Shown piece by piece: positions 57,698-64,000 of a stretch of 64,000 nucleotides of DNA. The position numbers were made by a program, and so were the translations under genes. Below the pieces are notes generated by a model. The model made no database searches, was not told the origin of the DNA, and saw only the letters and a list, made by a program, of their open reading frames with translations. The DNA is taken from assembly GCF_030866765.1 (NCBI RefSeq), contig NZ_CP133017.1:1393001-1457000 (forward strand), in the 5' to 3' direction. Numbering within the stretch: the stretch's first letter is position 1; each line of letters opens with the position of its first letter. This stretch comes from Paenibacillus silvisoli. GTDB taxonomy: Bacteria; Bacillota; Bacilli; Paenibacillales; Paenibacillaceae.

Positions 57698-60600
57698 ATG
57701 GTCATGCAAGATTACAGAATTACACGCCGTTTTATCGTTTCATTGTTAGTGCTAGTCCTGCTCGTCCCATTCATAGGTGCGACATCCGCATCCGCATCCG
57801 CATCCGCATCCGCATCCGCATCCGCATCCGCATCCGCAACCGCAACCGCAACCGCAACCGAGCAAGAAGGAAGCGTTGACGAGCTCTTCCTGTCGCTTCA
57901 AGGTCAAGAAATATCCTCATGGGCTTTAGATGAAGCCGCCGGATTTATTTATGCGTTGAGCCGAGGGAATAATCGCCTGCTGTACGTCCGCACCAGCGAT
58001 CTTTCCATCGCGAAGACCGTCGATATCGGCTCCGGTCCGACGGACATGCTGCTGGACAACGGCAAGCTGTATATCGGATTTGACGGCGCCTATCAAATTA
58101 AAGTGGTGGACGCTGCCACGGGGGCGGTCGAGCAGACGATTTCGGCGGGGGGAAGCGTATACCACTTAACGAAGGATGACAACGTCATCTATTACACTTC
58201 TTCCGCTGATCAATCCGTCCATACATACAATCTAACTACCGGGGAGCAGAATGCGTTTGCGCTGCCCGGCATTACCTCATCCATTTACGATCTTGAGGTT
58301 AATGGAGAAAAGAACCTGCTCTACGTGAAAGCTGGCTACGAGTTTGCCGCCATGGATTTAGCGGACACGTCGCGATTCGTTTCGAAGACCAATCTGGGCA
58401 GCTATAACTTCGGAGGTCCGATTATTGCGCAGGGGGACGATGTTTTCTATGGCGCTCATCGCTTTAACGGAACGGATTTGACTGACGTTCTTGGCCAATA
58501 TACCGTCTTTGAAGAGTATCATTTCGACGCCGTTTTTCAAATTCAAGATCAACTGGTTGTGACGAACAGGCATATTTATGACAAAGATACGTATCGAATC
58601 GTAGGAGAGCTGCCTCGCGAATCAGACAGGGCGCTCATGGATTCGGAACACAATCTGTATACCGTTTACGGATACACGCTGTATAAAAATAAAGCCATCC
58701 TGTCCGCGCCTTCGTATGAGGGGCATGACGCCCCAACGCCAAAGCAGTTGGATTCGCGGGCGCCTGTCATCGACTGGGCATTGGACGGCGATACGCTTTA
58801 TGCCATCACGACGGAAAATACGCTGCTGGAAATCAATACAGACACGATGCAGGTTGAACGTGAAAGCTACATCGGATCGAAGCCGGTTGATATTGAAATC
58901 GTAGATCATCGAATCTATGTCGCCAATAGCGGCTCCTCGTCCGTTGCCGTCATCGATGTAGACGACATCTCAGCCCCGGCCGTCGCACAGGTACATGCGC
59001 GATCTCCGCAGAAGATTGCCGCTTACCAGGATCGACTGTTTTTTACGTCAACGGATTTAAGCCGGCAGCCGAATACGCTGGGCGTTTACTCATTAACGAC
59101 ACAGGAAGTCAACGACATCAAAAGCGGATTTTCAGATATCACGGCCGATCGCGTTGCGGTTGACCCCGAACAAGGCAAGCTGTATGCAAGCACAGGGTAT
59201 AGTCTGTTTGCATTCGATTTGCAGTCTTCAGCCGCACCTCAAACGTGGGTCGGAAATTTCGCATACCGCACATCGACTCTCTTGCTGGATGGCTCCTATA
59301 TTTATGCCGGCACCAAAAAATACAGCAAAACGCAGCCTGAAGATTTGCTGGCCACTTTCCCTGACCAGGTCATATATGCAAAGGGCAATTATGCGTTTAC
59401 GCCAAATGCGGTATACGACAGCGATTCGTCTGCCAAATTGTTCGATTTGCCCTTTAAAGCGGGACTTGTAACGATGGACGCATCCGGGGCGGTTTACCTT
59501 GTCAAAGGAGATATGGATCCCTTCTATTCCTCCGCGTCCGGCATGAAATCGCTCTATAAGTTTGATTCCATCGATCAAATCCAATTCTACCTGGATGGGA
59601 TGTCGCCTGGAAATGCCGTATTCCTGGACTACAATTATGACGCGGGGCTGGTATCGGGAACGGTGCTGTTCGAGCCTGCGGAAAATGATGCCAATGTCGA
59701 TTATTATGAAATTTATTACATGAACGATCAATTAGAGCTTGGCGCGACGCTTGGCCGCGTGAACAAAGAGGACCGGGTGAACGGCCTCTATTACTACGAT
59801 ATTTACGGACTCTATCCGCAAACGAATCAGACCTATTTAGCCGTATATGGGTATACGAAGTCCGACACTTATTCGTATAAACGATCCAGCCAATACAGCT
59901 TGGCCCGTTTCTGGGATATGCCTACCTATATCGCAAACGATGTGGCGTTTACGGATACCGATTCAAATCCGGACAAGATCGCGGGAAGTTTGAACTGGAA
60001 CAAGGCGGACGTCGAAAGGCAGGACGATGCCTATGCGGTCTATTTTGCCGGAGTAGACGGCTTAATCGGGGAGCCTCTCGCGACTTTGAATGCGCAGCAG
60101 AGCAAGTATCAGCTCGCAATCCCTTCGGGAACCCGGATTCCGGAGCAAGCGTTGATGCTAGCCGTTAACTATAAGGATGCCAAAGGGGAGCTGGCTCCCT
60201 ATTACGCGGTTGCTCCGATCTTGGATCGTATGACCGCAACCCCGGACAGCGACAACATTCAAGTTAGCAATCAGCTTGGGCAGGCGAACGATTCGATTAC
60301 AGTCACGCATTTGAATCCGGGCGAGACCGTTCGCATTTACGGCGACGATGACGAATTGCAAGGAACGGTCGTGACGCCGGCCGGGCAATCTTCGCTAACG
60401 ATCAAAGTCACGCATCTGGATGCGGACGGCGGCTATATCTATTTGACCGTGCAGGCGGAAGGGAAGGCAGAAAGTCTGATCGCGGCGCAATCGTATTCGA
60501 GTGAGTCCGATTCCTCGTCTGGCGGCAACACACCGGGAGGCGGCGCACCGGGAGGCGGCGCACCGGGAGGCGGCGCACCGGGAGGCGGCGCACCTGGCGG

Positions 60601-61861
60601 CGGGTTCGGTGGCTTCGGAGGAGGAGGCATGATGGCGCCTCCGCCGTTGATTCAAGTTGAAATTACGCCTGGCAAAGATGCGGAAGGCAGAAACGCAATT
60701 TCCGCAAAAGCCGGAACATTGGCCGATTACTTGGTGCAGCATGCAACCGAGCAAGTGATCCCCATTGAGGTTCAATCCGAGCTTGCGTATCAAGCCGTTA
60801 CCATTGAATTAAGCGGCAAGGATGTATTGGCAAAGGCTAAGGAGCTGACGGGCAAGACGCTTGAATTCCAAAGCAAGCTGGGCACGCTGCGCATCGACGC
60901 GGCAGAGATCCTCTCCGTTTTGACGGACGGCTCCACGCTGAAAGTGAACATCGCGCAGGCAACCGATAAACGGAACGAACAAATGGAGCAAGCGGCAGAA
61001 CGGTTAGGCATTACGACCGTTGGGCAGGCAATTGATTTTGAAATCTCCGTGGAGAGCGGCGGTAAGACGGTAACGCTGCAACCGAAAGACGCTTATTTGG
61101 CGCATGTTATCGAACTGAACCCATTGCCGGCGAATTTGGATGCCCCAAAGCTGGCGGGCGCCATGTTCGACCCGGTGACCGGGAGCCTGATTCCGGTACC
61201 GGCTACATTTGAGCTTGAAGACGGCCGGTTAACCGGTACGCTGTGGAGAAAAGGGAATTCCACCTATGTCATCGTACAGAAGGAAGTCCGCTTCAAAGAT
61301 TTGCCGTTTAAGAAAGAAGCGAAGGAGAGCATCAATAAGCTAGCAGGGAAGTTGATTATTAACGGCTACGCGGACGGTACGTTCAAACCGCGCTCAGCCG
61401 TCACCAGAGGCGAGTTTGCCGCACTGCTCGTCCGGGCGTTAGGTATCGTGAACCAAGGCGGCTCGGAAAGCTCGTTTACGGATATTAAGACGGGGCATTG
61501 GTTGTATTCCATTGCGTCGGAGGCGTCCAAGGCCGATTTAATTCGAGGTTACGAAGATGGCGCTTTCCGTCCGCAGCAGCTGATTACCCATTCCGAGATG
61601 ATCACGATGCTTGGAAATGCGCTTCGCTATTTGAAAGGTGCGTATAAGGGAGATCAAACCCAGCAGCAGGCCTTCATCGATAAGCTGAAATTAACGGGAG
61701 ACGTTCCGCTTTGGATGAGCGAATCACTGGCCGCTATTGCTGAAATTGGCGTCATGAAGCCAGGCGATCCCGTTGCTGCAAGCTTAACCGCAAACACGAC
61801 GCGCGAAGAAAGCGCCGTTTATTTATACCGTCTATTAAAAGCAGTAGAGTTCATCGACTAA
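57698..61861 (+). CDS. Large SLH-anchored surface protein with propeller domain
   Basis: A 1387-residue exported protein. In order: signal peptide (about 1-30), a Ser-Ala then Thr-Ala dipeptide tract encoded by a hexamer repeat, a YncE-like beta-propeller region (about 65-620), fibronectin-like stretches (about 640-920), a Gly/Pro/Ala hinge of GAPGG repeats near 945-970, a conserved region ending KEVRFKDLPF, and three SLH domains (about 1200-1387) that bind secondary wall polymer. SLH landmarks are INGYADGTFKPRSAVTRGEFAALLVRA and IRGYEDGAFRPQQLITHSEMI. It is probably a cell-surface enzyme scaffold or adhesin; no catalytic residue is recognised. Confidence 0.85.
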   Translation: MVMQDYRITRRFIVSLLVLVLLVPFIGATSASASASASASASASASATATATATEQEGSVDELFLSLQGQEISSWALDEAAGFIYALSRGNNRLLYVRTSDLSIAKTVDIGSGPTDMLLDNGKLYIGFDGAYQIKVVDAATGAVEQTISAGGSVYHLTKDDNVIYYTSSADQSVHTYNLTTGEQNAFALPGITSSIYDLEVNGEKNLLYVKAGYEFAAMDLADTSRFVSKTNLGSYNFGGPIIAQGDDVFYGAHRFNGTDLTDVLGQYTVFEEYHFDAVFQIQDQLVVTNRHIYDKDTYRIVGELPRESDRALMDSEHNLYTVYGYTLYKNKAILSAPSYEGHDAPTPKQLDSRAPVIDWALDGDTLYAITTENTLLEINTDTMQVERESYIGSKPVDIEIVDHRIYVANSGSSSVAVIDVDDISAPAVAQVHARSPQKIAAYQDRLFFTSTDLSRQPNTLGVYSLTTQEVNDIKSGFSDITADRVAVDPEQGKLYASTGYSLFAFDLQSSAAPQTWVGNFAYRTSTLLLDGSYIYAGTKKYSKTQPEDLLATFPDQVIYAKGNYAFTPNAVYDSDSSAKLFDLPFKAGLVTMDASGAVYLVKGDMDPFYSSASGMKSLYKFDSIDQIQFYLDGMSPGNAVFLDYNYDAGLVSGTVLFEPAENDANVDYYEIYYMNDQLELGATLGRVNKEDRVNGLYYYDIYGLYPQTNQTYLAVYGYTKSDTYSYKRSSQYSLARFWDMPTYIANDVAFTDTDSNPDKIAGSLNWNKADVERQDDAYAVYFAGVDGLIGEPLATLNAQQSKYQLAIPSGTRIPEQALMLAVNYKDAKGELAPYYAVAPILDRMTATPDSDNIQVSNQLGQANDSITVTHLNPGETVRIYGDDDELQGTVVTPAGQSSLTIKVTHLDADGGYIYLTVQAEGKAESLIAAQSYSSESDSSSGGNTPGGGAPGGGAPGGGAPGGGAPGGGFGGFGGGGMMAPPPLIQVEITPGKDAEGRNAISAKAGTLADYLVQHATEQVIPIEVQSELAYQAVTIELSGKDVLAKAKELTGKTLEFQSKLGTLRIDAAEILSVLTDGSTLKVNIAQATDKRNEQMEQAAERLGITTVGQAIDFEISVESGGKTVTLQPKDAYLAHVIELNPLPANLDAPKLAGAMFDPVTGSLIPVPATFELEDGRLTGTLWRKGNSTYVIVQKEVRFKDLPFKKEAKESINKLAGKLIINGYADGTFKPRSAVTRGEFAALLVRALGIVNQGGSESSFTDIKTGHWLYSIASEASKADLIRGYEDGAFRPQQLITHSEMITMLGNALRYLKGAYKGDQTQQQAFIDKLKLTGDVPLWMSESLAAIAEIGVMKPGDPVAASLTANTTREESAVYLYRLLKAVEFID
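57784..57861 (+). repeat. Hexamer microsatellite in the SLH gene
   Basis: Nine copies of ATCCGC followed by three of AACCGC and one AACCGA, coding for Ser-Ala and Thr-Ala pairs right after the signal peptide. Copy number can change by slippage without shifting the frame, so linker length is likely variable between strains. Confidence 0.9.
60534..60600 (+). repeat. 15-bp tandem repeat coding the Gly-rich hinge
   Basis: The unit CCGGGAGGCGGCGCA is repeated four times and codes for PGGGA. It forms a flexible hinge before the wall-proximal part and may expand or contract in frame. Confidence 0.85.
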
Positions 61862-61878
61862 TAGCATTGAGTTTATAG

Positions 61879-61908
61879 AAGGGCAGCCTGATTGTTAGGC
61901 TGCCCTTT
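61879..61908 (+). terminator. Terminator of the SLH protein gene
   Basis: AAGGGCAGCCT pairs perfectly with AGGCTGCCCTT around GATTGTT; the T-tract is short (TTTCC). Confidence 0.8.
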
Positions 61909-61954
61909 CCATTCTTCGCCTTATTGGCTGACATCCCTGCCTTTTCTTCTAAAC

Positions 61955-61988
61955 AAAAAATTCCCTTCAAGCCTCAGCCTGAAGGGAA
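61955..61988 (-). terminator. Terminator of the hybrid kinase gene
   Basis: TTCCCTTCA and TGAAGGGAA arms with an inner GGC pairing; on the minus strand TTTTTTG follows. Confidence 0.88.
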
Positions 61989-61992
61989 CAAC

Positions 61993-64000
<2,008 letters not shown>

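Overview
The window reads as chromosomal DNA of a Paenibacillus/Cohnella-type member of the Bacillota. Supporting signs are strong GGAGG-type ribosome binding sites, frequent GTG and TTG starts, many AraC-type regulators, YesM/YesN-type two-component pairs next to sugar ABC importers, lipoproteins with Asn/Ser/Thr-rich linkers, an S-layer (SLH) anchored surface protein, and proteins that closely resemble Bacillus LplJ, PpaC, NupNOPQ and YuiH. No rRNA, tRNA, CRISPR-cas or prophage region was seen. The two ends cut through genes: cysC on the left and a hybrid histidine kinase on the right.

Layout. 0-5.3 kb: cysC, a GNAT acetyltransferase, a YwaF-like membrane protein, a zinc-knuckle/VOC protein coupled to a YcaQ-type winged-helix protein, and an AraC regulator followed by a PhyH-type dioxygenase. 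5.3-6.1 kb: a gene-free block of repeats. 6.1-16.3 kb: an AraC regulator, a complete five-gene oligopeptide-type (or oligosaccharide) ABC importer, two small membrane proteins, a DeoR regulator and a membrane acyltransferase. 16.3-25.1 kb: a YesN/YesM two-component system diverging from a sugar ABC importer, then a secreted sugar dehydrogenase. 25.2-29.9 kb: a PadR-controlled DHA2 efflux pump, a zinc-ribbon protein, lipoate ligase lplJ and an AraC regulator. 30.0-36.2 kb: an MFS exporter, an NlpC/P60 hydrolase, two more PhyH proteins, a Dabb protein, a frameshifted lipoprotein and an AraC regulator. 36.2-40.9 kb: ppaC and a mobile-element zone with an IS3-family and an IS110-family element. 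40.9-50.1 kb: GH38 mannosidase with its GntR regulator, a CuA-like lipoprotein, alkaline phosphatase, an amidoligase, a hairpin array and an aldo/keto reductase. 50.2-57.5 kb: a CBM32 remnant, a SigW-like sigma factor, the nupNOPQ-type nucleoside importer, a YuiH-type molybdoenzyme and a nucleoside phosphorylase. 57.7-64 kb: a 1387-residue SLH surface protein and the hybrid kinase.

How the genes work together: most of the window is nutrient sensing and import. Extracellular glycan or peptide fragments are sensed by AraC-type or two-component regulators, captured by lipoprotein binding proteins and imported by ABC systems. They are then processed by cytoplasmic enzymes such as mannosidase and nucleoside phosphorylase.

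The most unusual content is non-coding. Several intergenic regions carry palindromic units at a strikingly constant pitch of 50-52 bp. These are two GTACGA palindrome arrays at exactly 52 bp, one array at 51 bp, four copies of a roughly 186-bp element whose arms are spaced 50 bp apart, and a mixed hairpin array at 48.5-49.1 kb. Other well-supported sites are a 25-bp element shared by the two sugar-importer promoters, a double palindrome in the efflux-pump promoter, an IS3 element sitting in the loop of the ppaC terminator, and a structured leader upstream of the IS110 transposase.
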